Positions 6,986 through 14,886 of a DNA stretch of 64,000 bases are shown one piece after another (the stretch's first letter is position 1; each line of letters starts with the position of its first letter). The stretch comes from Acidimicrobiia bacterium (GTDB taxonomy: Bacteria > Actinomycetota > Acidimicrobiia > IMCC26256 > PALSA-610): assembly GCA_026002935.1 (NCBI GenBank), contig BPGH01000001.1:2219965-2283964 (forward strand), read 5' to 3'. The notes below the pieces were generated by a model. The model had not been told where the DNA came from, ran no database searches, and saw only the letters and a list, made by a program, of their open reading frames with translations. The position numbers were made by a program, and so were the translations under genes.

Positions 6986-7980
6986 GCGGGGACCTGCTGG
7001 GTGATGCAGTGCACGCCGCCACCACCGTACGCGAGGACCGCACCGGGCACGGCGACGACGTCCCGTCCGGGGAAGCACGACGCGACGACTGCGAGCACGT
7101 CGTCGTCGGCGGGGTGGCCGACGGTCGGGACGAGCACCCCGCCGTTCACGACGTACAGGTTCACGTAGGGGACCGGGACCCGCCGGCCCGCCACGTCCGC
7201 GTAGGGCAGCACCGGCACCTCGACGACCTCGACGCCCGCGCCCGCCAGCCGCCGGCGGTTCTCGGCGGCGATCGCCGCGTTCGGGTTGGCCGCGTCGTCG
7301 CAGCCCTGGAGCAGGACGCGGCCCGGCGCGTGGAACGCCACGACGTTGTCGACGTGCCCGTCGGTGCCCTCGTCCTCGGCGATCCCGTCGGGGAGCCACA
7401 CCACCCGCCTCGCCCCCAGCCAGCGCCGCAGCTCCGCCTCGACCTCGGCGGGCGACCGCCCGGGGTTGCGGTTGGGGTTCAGGACGCAGCGCTCGGTGGT
7501 GACCAGGGTGCCGTCCCCGTCGACCGCGATGGCCCCGCCCTCGAGCACGAGCGGCGCCTCGTGCACGGGCAGGCCCAGCCGGCGCGCGAGCTCGGCGCCC
7601 GCGCGCGCGTCGGCGTCGAACGGCCGGAACTTCCCGCCCCACGCGTTGAAGCGGAAGTGCACCGCATGGCGCGAGCCGTCGGCCGCCACCACCACGACCG
7701 GGCCGTTGTCGCGGATCCACGCGTCGTCGATCGGCAACGCGACGACCTCGACCGCGTCGCCGCAGCGCCGCCGGGCGTCGGTGGCCTCGACGGGATCGGC
7801 GACCAGGGTCACCGGCTCGAACCGGGCGATCGTGCGGGCGATCGACGCGTAGGCGTCGCGCGCCGGCTCCAGTTGCGACCCCCAGAGCGCGTCGCGCCGG
7901 CGCGCCGTCGGCCAGGCCATGAGCGTCCGCTCGTGCACGGCCCACTCGGCCGGCATCCGCGATCCGGCGGGCGGCGTCAC
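6982..7980 (-). CDS. aguA: agmatine deiminase
   Basis: 332-aa peptidyl-arginine-deiminase-family enzyme that hydrolyses agmatine to N-carbamoylputrescine. Signature segments: the N-terminal HERTLMAWP, WIRDNGP, the metal-independent guanidine-binding EDEGTDGHVDN, and the catalytic Cys in GGGGVHCITQQVP at the C-terminus. With aguB it forms a complete agmatine-to-putrescine route. I chose the GTG at 7980 because a TACCGT -10 box lies 8 bp upstream; an internal ATG at 7956 would give 324 aa. It is divergent from the cyclase gene, and the two promoters overlap. Confidence 0.9.
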   Translation of the reverse strand: MTPPAGSRMPAEWAVHERTLMAWPTARRRDALWGSQLEPARDAYASIARTIARFEPVTLVADPVEATDARRRCGDAVEVVALPIDDAWIRDNGPVVVVAADGSRHAVHFRFNAWGGKFRPFDADARAGAELARRLGLPVHEAPLVLEGGAIAVDGDGTLVTTERCVLNPNRNPGRSPAEVEAELRRWLGARRVVWLPDGIAEDEGTDGHVDNVVAFHAPGRVLLQGCDDAANPNAAIAAENRRRLAGAGVEVVEVPVLPYADVAGRRVPVPYVNLYVVNGGVLVPTVGHPADDDVLAVVASCFPGRDVVAVPGAVLAYGGGGVHCITQQVPA

Positions 7981-7988
7981 GGGACCCG

Positions 7989-7994
7989 ACGGTA
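7989..7994 (-). promoter_or_regulatory. -10 box (TACCGT) for aguA, overlapping the divergent box
   Basis: On the minus strand this hexamer ends 8 bp before the GTG of aguA. It shares its TA with the plus-strand TAGCGT at 7993-7998. Confidence 0.55.
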
Positions 7995-7998
7995 GCGT
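7993..7998 (+). promoter_or_regulatory. -10 box (TAGCGT) for leaderless start at 8005
   Basis: It ends 6 bp before the ATG of the cyclase gene and is part of the ten-base element ACGGTAGCGT, which also serves the divergent aguA gene. Confidence 0.6.
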
Positions 7999-8004
7999 CG
8001 GGGG

Positions 8005-8937
8005 ATGCCGCTCTCCGACGACCTCCGGGCGCTCGCCGCGCGGGTGTCCAACTGGGGCCGCTGGGGTCCCGACGACCAGCGGGGCACGCTCAACCTGATC
8101 ACCCCCGACGCCGTCCGGCGCGGCGTCGCCGCGGTGCGCGACGGGCGGTGCTTCTCGCTCGCGATCCCGTTCGACGCCTCGGGCCCGCAGTGGGACACCA
8201 GGAACATGCCCGAGCGCGTGAACCCGGAGCTGCGCACGTACGCGGTGAACGTCTCGTTCACGGGTGACCCGCGCGACTTCACGACGAGCGACGACTCGTT
8301 CCGGATGGGCACCCAGGCCGCGACCCACTGGGACGCGCTGGCGCACGTCGGCTACGAGGGCCGCCTGTGGAACGACACGCCGATGGAGGTCGTGAGCGAG
8401 GCCGGCGCGCGCCGTCTCGGCGCGGAGCACCTCGGGCCCATCGTGACGCGCGGCGTGCTGCTCGACGTCGCGCGCCTCTACGGCATCGAGCACTTCGACG
8501 ACAACCACCCGATCACCGGCGACGACCTCGATCGTGCCTGCGCCGCCGCGGGCGTGCGCGTCGAGCCCGGCGACGCGGTGCTGGTACGGACGGGTCAGAT
8601 GCACTACCTGCGCGAGGGCGACCGCCGGCGCTACTCGATGCCGTCACCCGGCATCGCGACGAGCGCGATCCCGTGGCTGCGCGACCACGACGTGGCCGCG
8701 GTGGCGACGGACACGATCACCTTCGAGGTCTACCCCTGTGAGGACCCCCGGGTCTTCATGCCGGTGCACATGATCCACCTGCGCGACATGGGGCTCGTGC
8801 AGGGCCAGAACTGGGCGCTCGACGAGCTCGCCGCTGACTGCGCGGCCGACGGTCGCCACGACTTCCTGCTCGTCGCGACGCCGCTGCCACTGACCGGGGC
8901 GGTCGGCGCGCCGGTCGCGCCGACCGCGATCAAGTGA
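8005..8937 (+). CDS. cyclase-family metallohydrolase (kynurenine formamidase-like)
   Basis: 310-aa protein of the cyclase/KynB superfamily. The metal-binding core appears as THWDALAHVGYEG, matching the family HxxxDxxxH pattern; a GDAVLVRTG strand and a C-terminal region of the usual kind follow. Members hydrolyse N-formylkynurenine, isatin or polyketide intermediates. The long form (over 300 aa) with 'NWGRWGPDDQRGTLN' is common in actinobacteria and of unassigned substrate. Leaderless ATG. The divergent placement beside aguAB raises a link to amide or nitrogen scavenging, but that is only inference. Confidence 0.8.
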   Translation: MPLSDDLRALAARVSNWGRWGPDDQRGTLNLITPDAVRRGVAAVRDGRCFSLAIPFDASGPQWDTRNMPERVNPELRTYAVNVSFTGDPRDFTTSDDSFRMGTQAATHWDALAHVGYEGRLWNDTPMEVVSEAGARRLGAEHLGPIVTRGVLLDVARLYGIEHFDDNHPITGDDLDRACAAAGVRVEPGDAVLVRTGQMHYLREGDRRRYSMPSPGIATSAIPWLRDHDVAAVATDTITFEVYPCEDPRVFMPVHMIHLRDMGLVQGQNWALDELAADCAADGRHDFLLVATPLPLTGAVGAPVAPTAIK

Positions 8938-9712
8938 GCGGCGCCTGGGGCTGCACCTCGACCAGCGGCACCCACATGTGGGAGGGCGCGGTGACCGCGG
9001 CCACGACGGTGCGGGCGACGTCGCCGGGCTGCATCACCTCGAAATGGCGCTGGATCCCGAACCGCTGCCAGTAGGGGAACAGCTCGGCGAAGACCTGCGG
9101 GTCCCACCCGGCGCCGAACGCGCTCAGCGTCGGCCCGACCCGTACGACCGTCGACCGGATCCGGTGGCCCTCGCACTCCATCGCGAGCACCGACGCGAGC
9201 GCCTCGAGCCCCGCCTTCGAGACCGTGTAGGTGCCCATGTGCGGGCGGGGGTGCACCACGACGTCGGACGACACGAACACGACGTCGCCCGGCCGCCGTG
9301 CCGCGCGGAGCGCGCCGACGACCCGCTTGGTGATCAGCAGCGGGCCGAGCAGGTTCGTGTCGAGGATGCGGCGGTGGTCCTCGTCGGACAGCTCGTGGAG
9401 CGGCCCCGGGTGGGCGATGCCCGCGTTGTTGACGAGCACGTCGACCGGCCCGAGCGCGCAGGAGGCCGCGGTGACGAACGCCTCCACCGAGGCCGGGTCG
9501 GTGACGTCGAGCGGGTGCGCGAACGGCGTGCCGCCGGCGGCCGAGACGAGGCGCTCGGTCTCGCGCAGCGCGTCCTCACGGCGGGCGCCGACCGCGACCC
9601 CCCAGCCGAGGGCGCCGAACGCCTCGGCGATCGCCCGGCCGATGCCGCTGGACGCGCCGGTGACGATCGCGGCGCGCCGGGCGGGCGGCTCCGGCTCAGC
9701 CAAACCACTCAC
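8930..9712 (-). CDS. SDR-family oxidoreductase
   Basis: 260-aa classical short-chain dehydrogenase with a Rossmann TGASSGIG motif (18-25), NNAG (95-98), Ser148/149, Tyr162 and Lys166 (YTVSK), so it should be catalytically competent and NAD(P)-dependent. The C-terminal half contains an unusual aromatic segment (ELFPYWQRFGIQRHFEV) typical of a lipid- or steroid-handling subfamily. The GTG start overlaps the stop of the next upstream SDR by 17 bp, so the two SDRs are co-transcribed. The 3' end overlaps the cyclase gene by 8 bp. Confidence 0.85.
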   Translation of the reverse strand: MSGLAEPEPPARRAAIVTGASSGIGRAIAEAFGALGWGVAVGARREDALRETERLVSAAGGTPFAHPLDVTDPASVEAFVTAASCALGPVDVLVNNAGIAHPGPLHELSDEDHRRILDTNLLGPLLITKRVVGALRAARRPGDVVFVSSDVVVHPRPHMGTYTVSKAGLEALASVLAMECEGHRIRSTVVRVGPTLSAFGAGWDPQVFAELFPYWQRFGIQRHFEVMQPGDVARTVVAAVTAPSHMWVPLVEVQPQAPLT

Positions 9713-10487
9713 CGCCGTTCACGTCCAGCGTCTGGCCCGTGATCACCCGGGACCACGGCGACGCGAAGAAGACGACGGAGTTCGCGATGTCGTCCTGCGG
9801 CGGGATCTCGCCGAGCGGGATGCGCGCCGTGATCTCGGCCCGGACCTCCGCGGCCGGGACGCCGCGGGCCCGCGACTCCCACTCGATGAAGGTCTCGACG
9901 TTCGGCCCCGCGATCCAACCCGGCGCGACGGCGTTCACGCGCACCCGGCGCGGCCCGAGCTCCAGTGCGAGCGTCTGCACCGCGGTGTGCAGTGCGCCCT
10001 TCGACGTGGCGTAGCCACCCTCGTTGGGCCGGATCTTGCGCATCGACATCGAGAGGATGAACACGACGGAGGCGTCGCCGTGCTCGGCCGCGGCGCGCGC
10101 GAGGTGCGGGACGGCCGCCTGCGTCAGCGTGAGGCTCCCCCACAGGTTCACGTCGAACACCTTGCGCCACTGGTCGAGGTCGGCCTGCTCGAACGGCTGG
10201 CCCCGGTCCATGCGGAACGCGTTGTTGACCAGGACGTCGAGGCGGCCGTGCCGTTCGACGGCGGTGGCGACGAGGGCCTCCACCTGCGCACGGTCCACGA
10301 GGTTCGTCGGCACCGCGTCGGCACGGCCGCCCGCCGACTCGATCTCCGAGCGGACCTGCTCCAGGTAGTCGCGGTTGCGGGCCGCCAGCACCACCGTGGC
10401 GCCCTCGCGGGCGAGCGCGCGCGCGTTCGCCTGGCCGAGCCCCGGCCCGACACCCGAGACGATCGCCACCTTCCCGTCGAGCAGCAC
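9696..10487 (-). CDS. SDR-family oxidoreductase
   Basis: 263 aa. The glycine motif is SGVGPGLG (11-18), with NNA (88-90), Ser146/148, Tyr159 and Lys163 (YATSK). The C-terminal GQTLDVNGGEWFG is the usual SDR end. I chose the GTG that directly follows GGGGGAAGGGA, a clear ribosome-binding site; the frame remains open upstream but is Arg-rich. Together with the downstream SDR it may perform consecutive steps on one lipid-like substrate, which is inference from coupling only. Confidence 0.85.
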   Translation of the reverse strand: MLLDGKVAIVSGVGPGLGQANARALAREGATVVLAARNRDYLEQVRSEIESAGGRADAVPTNLVDRAQVEALVATAVERHGRLDVLVNNAFRMDRGQPFEQADLDQWRKVFDVNLWGSLTLTQAAVPHLARAAAEHGDASVVFILSMSMRKIRPNEGGYATSKGALHTAVQTLALELGPRRVRVNAVAPGWIAGPNVETFIEWESRARGVPAAEVRAEITARIPLGEIPPQDDIANSVVFFASPWSRVITGQTLDVNGGEWFG

Positions 10488-10624
10488 TCCCTTCCCCCTT
10501 CGCCCGGCGTCCCTGCGGCGGGGCGCGAGGCTCGCAGACGCCGCCGCGCGCCCGCAACGCGACCCGCAGGCCACCCCCTCAAGGCGGCGGCCGCGGGCGC
10601 CGATGGTGACGGGCGGGGGCGGGC

Positions 10625-10915
10625 GTGGAGCGGCCCGTGCAGGTGACAGGGATCCAGCCGGTCGGGGCCCGCGGCCCGGCGACCGTCCAACCGCTCGTCG
10701 CGGACCCGCGGGGCGCGGGAGCGGCCCCGGCCGACGCGCCCCGGGCGACGCGTGCCGCGTCCCCGACGTTCGTCGCGGAGGCCGTGACCTTCCCCCGCGA
10801 CGGCCTCCCCGTCGACCACCGGCCGCTCGACCTGCGCCGGGCGCGGGCCGCGGCGCGCTATCGCGAGGCCCAGGAGCTCGCGGCGCGCGGCCGGCCGCAC
10901 CGGCCGCCCCGCTGA
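10625..10915 (+). CDS. orphan 96-aa protein, function unknown
   Basis: I do not recognise this protein. It starts GTG (VERPVQVTGIQPV), has a Pro/Ala/Arg-rich middle and a basic helical C-terminus rich in Arg and Ala (LDLRRARAAARYREAQELAARG). Nearly every third codon position is G or C, like the neighbours, and the competing frames are much less regular. It fills the gap between the SDR pair and the HD gene. No signal peptide or Cys motif is visible. It could be a small regulatory or structural protein. Confidence 0.5.
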   Translation: MERPVQVTGIQPVGARGPATVQPLVADPRGAGAAPADAPRATRAASPTFVAEAVTFPRDGLPVDHRPLDLRRARAAARYREAQELAARGRPHRPPR

Positions 10916-10925
10916 GGCGCGGGTC

Positions 10926-11477
10926 TCAGAAGAGGAAGCGCGGCCTCGCCGTCAGCTCGCGCACGAGCGGTTCGAAGTGCGCGAGGGGCAGCGTGTCGTA
11001 GTCGGGGTCGAACGCGGTCTGGTCCCACGAGTCGGCGAAGCGCGCCGCCAGGTCGAACCACGGCTCGCCCCGGTACCGCTCGCGCGCGTCGGGGTCGCCG
11101 CCGAAGTGGGCGTAGTAGTGGCGTCCCTGGAAGTCCTGGTGGGCGCGGATCGCGTGGTACACGTCGGGGCGTACGTACGGCTTGATCATCGCGGCGGCGA
11201 TCTCGGGGTGGTTCGGGACGCTCACCGCCTTTCCGACGTCGTGCATCAAGGACGCGAACACGAGCTCGGGGTCCGCGCCGTCGCGCTCGGCACGCGTCGC
11301 CGTCTGGAGCGAGTGGGTGAGCTGGTCGACCGCGAACCCGTCGGTGATGTCGGCGAGCGACCGCAGGAGCACCAGCATCCGCTCGGCCACCCGGCCCTGG
11401 TTCGCGGCCGACTCCCGGCCGATCACCGCCCACTGCTCGGCCGTCGACTCGTCCATGCGCGTGAACGTCTGCACCAT
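10926..11477 (-). CDS. HD-domain protein, possible diiron oxygenase (PhnZ/MIOX-like)
   Basis: 183-aa HD superfamily protein. Metal ligands: His55, His79-Asp80 (LMHDVGK with Lys83), His90 and His108. The single-domain architecture, HSLQTA at the first His and a Lys three residues after HD resemble the mixed-valent diiron oxygenases PhnZ/TmpB and myo-inositol oxygenase rather than classical phosphohydrolases. However, no phosphonate genes lie nearby. The ATG is 6 bp from a TAGCCT -10 box that overlaps the box of the divergent rhodanese gene. Confidence 0.65.
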   Translation of the reverse strand: MVQTFTRMDESTAEQWAVIGRESAANQGRVAERMLVLLRSLADITDGFAVDQLTHSLQTATRAERDGADPELVFASLMHDVGKAVSVPNHPEIAAAMIKPYVRPDVYHAIRAHQDFQGRHYYAHFGGDPDARERYRGEPWFDLAARFADSWDQTAFDPDYDTLPLAHFEPLVRELTARPRFLF

Positions 11478-11483
11478 GTCCCA

Positions 11484-11489
11484 AGGCTA
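11484..11489 (-). promoter_or_regulatory. -10 box (TAGCCT) for the HD gene, overlapping divergent box
   Basis: On the minus strand it ends 6 bp before the ATG at 11477. Its TA (11488-11489) is shared with TACAGT on the plus strand. Confidence 0.6.
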
Positions 11490-11493
11490 CAGT
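11488..11493 (+). promoter_or_regulatory. -10 box (TACAGT) for leaderless rhodanese gene
   Basis: It ends 6 bp before the GTG at 11500 and overlaps the divergent HD-gene box by two bases. Confidence 0.6.
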
Positions 11494-11499
11494 CCGGGT

Positions 11500-12009
11500 G
11501 TGGCGAGGGTCGACGAGCTGCTCGCGGCCGCGCGGTCCCGCCTCACGCGCCTGACGGCGAGCGAGGCCCACCGGCGGGCCGCGGCGGGCGCGCTGCTCGT
11601 CGACGTCCGCACCGGCGAGCAGCGGGCCGCCGACGGCGCGATCCCGGGCGCCCTCGTGATCGCGCTCAACCACCTCGAGTGGCGCCTCGACCCGACGAGC
11701 CCCCACCGCGTCCCCGAGGCGACGGGCCCCGACGTCGAGGTCGTCGTGTGCTGCGACGAGGGCTACTGCTCGAGCCTCGCCGCCGCGCGGCTGCAGGACC
11801 TCGGGTTGCACCGGGCGACCGACGTGATCGGCGGGTTCCGCGCGTGGGTCGCCGCGGGGCTACCCGTCGAGCCGGGCGCGCAGCAGCGCGGCGAGCTCCA
11901 GCGGCCGGTCGCCCTGGATGCTGTGGCCGGCGCCGTCGACGACCTCGACGCGGGCGGCGGGGTTGCGGCGGCGCAGTTCGGCGACGTCGGCGTCGTCGAC
12001 AACGGGTGA
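11500..12009 (+). CDS. rhodanese-like protein with antisense-encoded C-terminal tail
   Basis: 169 aa as read. Residues 1-125 form a single rhodanese domain: LLVDVRT, the active-site loop CCDEGYCSS (catalytic Cys at 84/85) and the closing helix GGFRAWVAAGLPV. These proteins carry sulfur as a persulfide. Residues 126-169 have no family counterpart and lie antisense to the last 150 bp of the convergent hydrolase gene. The stop has probably drifted, or one of the two ends is mis-sequenced. The GTG start is fixed by a -10 box 6 bp upstream. Confidence 0.75.
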   Translation: MARVDELLAAARSRLTRLTASEAHRRAAAGALLVDVRTGEQRAADGAIPGALVIALNHLEWRLDPTSPHRVPEATGPDVEVVVCCDEGYCSSLAAARLQDLGLHRATDVIGGFRAWVAAGLPVEPGAQQRGELQRPVALDAVAGAVDDLDAGGGVAAAQFGDVGVVDNG

Positions 12010-12759
12010 CAGGGCGCCGCGCACGAGCGTGAGCGGCACGGCGAGCCGGCCGATCGCGTCCCACAGCGCGTCGAGGCCGGGCAGGATCCGGCCGTCGTCG
12101 CCCTCGCCGCTGCCGCGCCGCGGCAGGTCGTAGCGCCACCGCCAGCGGCCGTCGGGGAGCTGCAGCGCGTTGTGGAGCACGCCGCGGCGCAGCGACGCGA
12201 CCGACCGGGTCGGGTTGAAGCGGACCGTCCGCTCGAGGATCTCCTCGAAGCTGTCGAAGTGCTCTGGGCCGTCGACGAACTGCGCGATCGCGGAGGCCTT
12301 CTCGCGGTCGACCCCCGGTGTCACGTCGACGAGCACGAGCTCCCGCACGAGGTCGGGGGCGCGGTCCGCGAGGGCGAGCGCGGTCAGGCCGCCGAGCGAC
12401 ATGCCGACGACGAGCTGCGCGTCGGGGGCGAGTGCGCGCACGGCGATCTCGACCGCGGCGGCGTTCTCGGCGGGCCAGTAGGCGTGGTCGTCGCGGTGGG
12501 ACGAGTGCCCGTGGCCGGGCAGGTCGATCGCGACGAGCGGGACGCGCAGTGCGAGCGCGACGGTGTCCCACGTGTGGGCGTTCTGCGCGCCCCCGTGGAG
12601 GAGGACGAGCCGCGGCGACCCGGTGTCCCAGACCAGCGCGCTCACCGTGCGGCCGTCACCCACGTCGACGTGCTCGCGGCGGACCACCGGGGGCGGGTCG
12701 TGAGGGAGGCCGAACTCCTCGGCGTTCTCGCGCAGGAGCGCGAATTCGTCGTAGTGCAC
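11860..12759 (-). CDS. alpha/beta hydrolase (Ser nucleophile)
   Basis: 299 aa. Motifs: LLHGGAQNAHTWD (oxyanion hole), VAIDLPGHGHS, the nucleophile elbow GMSLGG, a late Asp in RGALSPVVDDADV and the catalytic His in VDGAGHSIQGDRP. A typical cytoplasmic carboxylesterase or C-C hydrolase of the alpha/beta family; substrate not determinable. The GTG start is 14 bp after the stop of the CapA-like gene, so the two are likely co-transcribed. Its 3' end overlaps the rhodanese gene by 150 bp. Confidence 0.8.
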   Translation of the reverse strand: MHYDEFALLRENAEEFGLPHDPPPVVRREHVDVGDGRTVSALVWDTGSPRLVLLHGGAQNAHTWDTVALALRVPLVAIDLPGHGHSSHRDDHAYWPAENAAAVEIAVRALAPDAQLVVGMSLGGLTALALADRAPDLVRELVLVDVTPGVDREKASAIAQFVDGPEHFDSFEEILERTVRFNPTRSVASLRRGVLHNALQLPDGRWRWRYDLPRRGSGEGDDGRILPGLDALWDAIGRLAVPLTLVRGALSPVVDDADVAELRRRNPAARVEVVDGAGHSIQGDRPLELAALLRARLDG

Positions 12760-12773
12760 GCGGGTAGTCGACC

Positions 12774-13883
12774 TCAGGGCGCGAGTCCCGTGCAACCGCG
12801 CAGCGCGTCCCATTGCGCGATCGCCGCGGCCGCCGCCTCGCCGGTCAGGGGGTGGGGCACGCCGTCGCGGATCTCGGCCGGCCGCCACTCGTAGCGCTGC
12901 ACCTCGCGGCCGTTCACGGTGACGAGGAGGACGCCACTGCGCGCGCCCGGCCCCGGCCGCGTCGAGAACGCGAAGTTGCCGAGTCCGTACGCGACGAGCG
13001 CGCCGCCGAGGCGCCCGGCGCCCTGGAGCCGGTGGGCGTGGCCGCCGACCACCACGTCCGCGCCGGCCTCCACGAGGCGCCGCGCGAGCTCCTGCTGGTC
13101 CGCCGTGGGGCACTCCTGGCGCTCGACGCCCCAGTGCAGGAACACGACGACCGTGTCGCTCGTCGCACGCGCCGCGGCGACGGCGGCGACGAGCCGGTCC
13201 ACCTCCTTCGCGGACGCGAGGCCCGGCTTGCCGTCCGCGGCGGTCCACGCGTCGATGAGGTGGCTGTCGAGCACCTGGGTGGCCGCGAGCACCGCGACCC
13301 GCCGGCCCGCGATCACCGCCCGGTACGGCCCGTAGGCCTGGGCCGCGTCGCGGCCGATGCCGACGACCGGGAAGCCGGCCTGCGCGGCGGCGGCGAGCGA
13401 GTCCTCGAGGCCGACGGGGCCGTAGTCGAGGCCGTGGTTGTTGGCCATGCTCGCGACGTCGACGCCGGCCGACGCGAGTGCAACGAAGGCGGTCGCCGGC
13501 GCCCGGAAGGTGAACTCCTTCGGGGCCGGCTCGCCGCGCTCGGTCACCGCCGTCTCCAGGTTGACGACCGCGAGGTCGGCGCCGCGCAGGTCGGCGGCGA
13601 CCGGCGCGAGCACCGACGCGGGGTCCGACGCGAGCCGCGCGCGCAACGACCCCTCGAAGTGGACGTCACCTGCGAACGCGAAGGTGACCGGGCGGCCCTG
13701 GTCGCGCGCGCCGGTCGTGCCCGGGCTCCTCCCGGTCGTGGGCGGTGCGGGGCGGGTCGCCGGGCCGCCCGAGGCCTGCAGGTCGCGGGCCGGTCCGTCG
13801 CCGTCGAGCGCGACCGTGAGCACGACGGACGCCGACGCGAGCACGATCGTTGCGGCCACGACCACCCGGGTCCGCCGGGGCAC
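12774..13883 (-). CDS. CapA-family protein (poly-gamma-glutamate synthesis type metallophosphatase fold)
   Basis: 369-aa secreted protein. The N-terminal hydrophobic segment (about 6-26) is a signal peptide or membrane anchor, followed by a Pro/Thr/Gly linker and a PGA_cap domain from about residue 66: GDVHFEG, NLETAVTE, MANNHGLDYG, LHWGVE and GGHAHRLQG. These motifs carry metal-binding Asp, Asn and His residues of the calcineurin-like fold. There is no capB/capC nearby, so it is probably a stand-alone CapA-like hydrolase acting at the cell surface. The GTG start has a TAGCAT -10 box 6 bp upstream. Confidence 0.85.
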   Translation of the reverse strand: MPRRTRVVVAATIVLASASVVLTVALDGDGPARDLQASGGPATRPAPPTTGRSPGTTGARDQGRPVTFAFAGDVHFEGSLRARLASDPASVLAPVAADLRGADLAVVNLETAVTERGEPAPKEFTFRAPATAFVALASAGVDVASMANNHGLDYGPVGLEDSLAAAAQAGFPVVGIGRDAAQAYGPYRAVIAGRRVAVLAATQVLDSHLIDAWTAADGKPGLASAKEVDRLVAAVAAARATSDTVVVFLHWGVERQECPTADQQELARRLVEAGADVVVGGHAHRLQGAGRLGGALVAYGLGNFAFSTRPGPGARSGVLLVTVNGREVQRYEWRPAEIRDGVPHPLTGEAAAAAIAQWDALRGCTGLAP

Positions 13884-13889
13884 GCGACG

Positions 13890-13895
13890 ATGCTA
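13890..13895 (-). promoter_or_regulatory. -10 box (TAGCAT) for the CapA-like gene
   Basis: On the minus strand it ends 6 bp before the GTG at 13883, with no Shine-Dalgarno sequence. Confidence 0.6.
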
Positions 13896-13924
13896 CCGAT
13901 CCGGGCCGACGGCACGGCCGTCCG

Positions 13925-13930
13925 TACACT
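13925..13930 (+). promoter_or_regulatory. -10 box (TACACT) for ctaA
   Basis: It ends 8 bp before the ATG at 13939 and shares the layout of other leaderless starts in the window. Confidence 0.5.
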
Positions 13931-13938
13931 GGTGGCCG

Positions 13939-14877
13939 ATGCGCGTCCCGAGGCCCGATCCGCGCGCGTTCCGCCGGTTGACCCTCGTCGACCTCGTGCT
14001 CGTGGTCGCGGTCATCGTGACCGGCGCCGCCGTGCGGCTCACCGGCTCCGGACTCGGCTGCTCCGACTGGCCGGGCTGCAACCCCGACGACTTCGTGAGC
14101 GTCGGCACGCGCCACGAGGCGATCGAACAGCTCAACCGGCTGTACTCGGGCGCGATCGGGGTCCCCCTCGCCCTGACCGTCCTCTTCGCGCACCGGCGGG
14201 TGCCGCGCCGGCGCGACCTCGTCGCCGGCGCGTGGGCGATGCTCGCGCTGTTCCTCGCGAACGCGGTGGTCGGGGGGATCTCGGTGCTCGTGGACCTCGC
14301 GTGGGTGAGCGTGATGGGCCACTTCCTGCTCGCCGTCGCGCTCGTGGGGGTGGCCCTGACGACCTTCCGCCGGGCGGGCGAGCCCGGCGGACCGCGCGCC
14401 CCGGTGGTGACGCCGGGCACGCACGCGCTCGCGCGTCTCGTCTACGCCGGGACCGTGTGGGTGCTGGTCGCGGGGACGCTCGTCACCGCGGCCGGTCCGC
14501 ACGGCGGCGACGAGCGCGCGCAGCGCCTCGCGTGGCCGATCGACGACGCCGCCCGGGTGCACGCGGTGTCGGTCGACGTCCTCGTCGCCGTCGTGCTCCT
14601 GCTCGTCGCGATGCTCGTGCGCGAGCGCGCACCGCGGCCCGTGATCGTGTCCGCGTCGTGTGCGCTCGGCGCGATGGTCGCCCAGGGCGTGCTCGGCTAC
14701 GTGCAGTACTTCAACGCGATCCCCGCCGTGCTCGTCGCGTTCCACGTCGCGGGCGCGGTCACGGTGTTCATCACGGTGCAGTGGCTCCTGCTGTCGATGC
14801 GCGAGGTCGTGGCGCCCGCGCCCGGAGCGGCGCCCGCGGCGGAATTGCGGACCGATCCGGTCATCGCCGTCGGGTAG
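13939..14877 (+). CDS. ctaA: heme A synthase (CtaA/COX15 family)
   Basis: 312-aa membrane enzyme that oxidises the C8 methyl of heme O to give heme A for aa3-type cytochrome oxidase. It has about eight transmembrane helices in two repeats. The first external loop has Cys41 and Cys47 (CSDWPGC), and the helix after it carries His59 and E63xxN66, the E-x-x-N form I associate with actinobacterial CtaA. Further His residues lie in VMGHFLL, ARVHAVS and VAFHVAG. An ABC-2 exporter follows; ctaA next to an ABC ATPase/permease pair is also seen in mycobacteria. Its partner ctaB is at 28009. Confidence 0.9.
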   Translation: MRVPRPDPRAFRRLTLVDLVLVVAVIVTGAAVRLTGSGLGCSDWPGCNPDDFVSVGTRHEAIEQLNRLYSGAIGVPLALTVLFAHRRVPRRRDLVAGAWAMLALFLANAVVGGISVLVDLAWVSVMGHFLLAVALVGVALTTFRRAGEPGGPRAPVVTPGTHALARLVYAGTVWVLVAGTLVTAAGPHGGDERAQRLAWPIDDAARVHAVSVDVLVAVVLLLVAMLVRERAPRPVIVSASCALGAMVAQGVLGYVQYFNAIPAVLVAFHVAGAVTVFITVQWLLLSMREVVAPAPGAAPAAELRTDPVIAVG

Positions 14878-14880
14878 CTT
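14875..14880 (+). promoter_or_regulatory. -10 box (TAGCTT) formed by the ctaA stop codon
   Basis: The TAG stop of ctaA is the first half of TAGCTT, which ends 6 bp before the ATG of the ABC ATPase gene at 14887. Confidence 0.55.
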
Positions 14881-14886
14881 CGCCCG

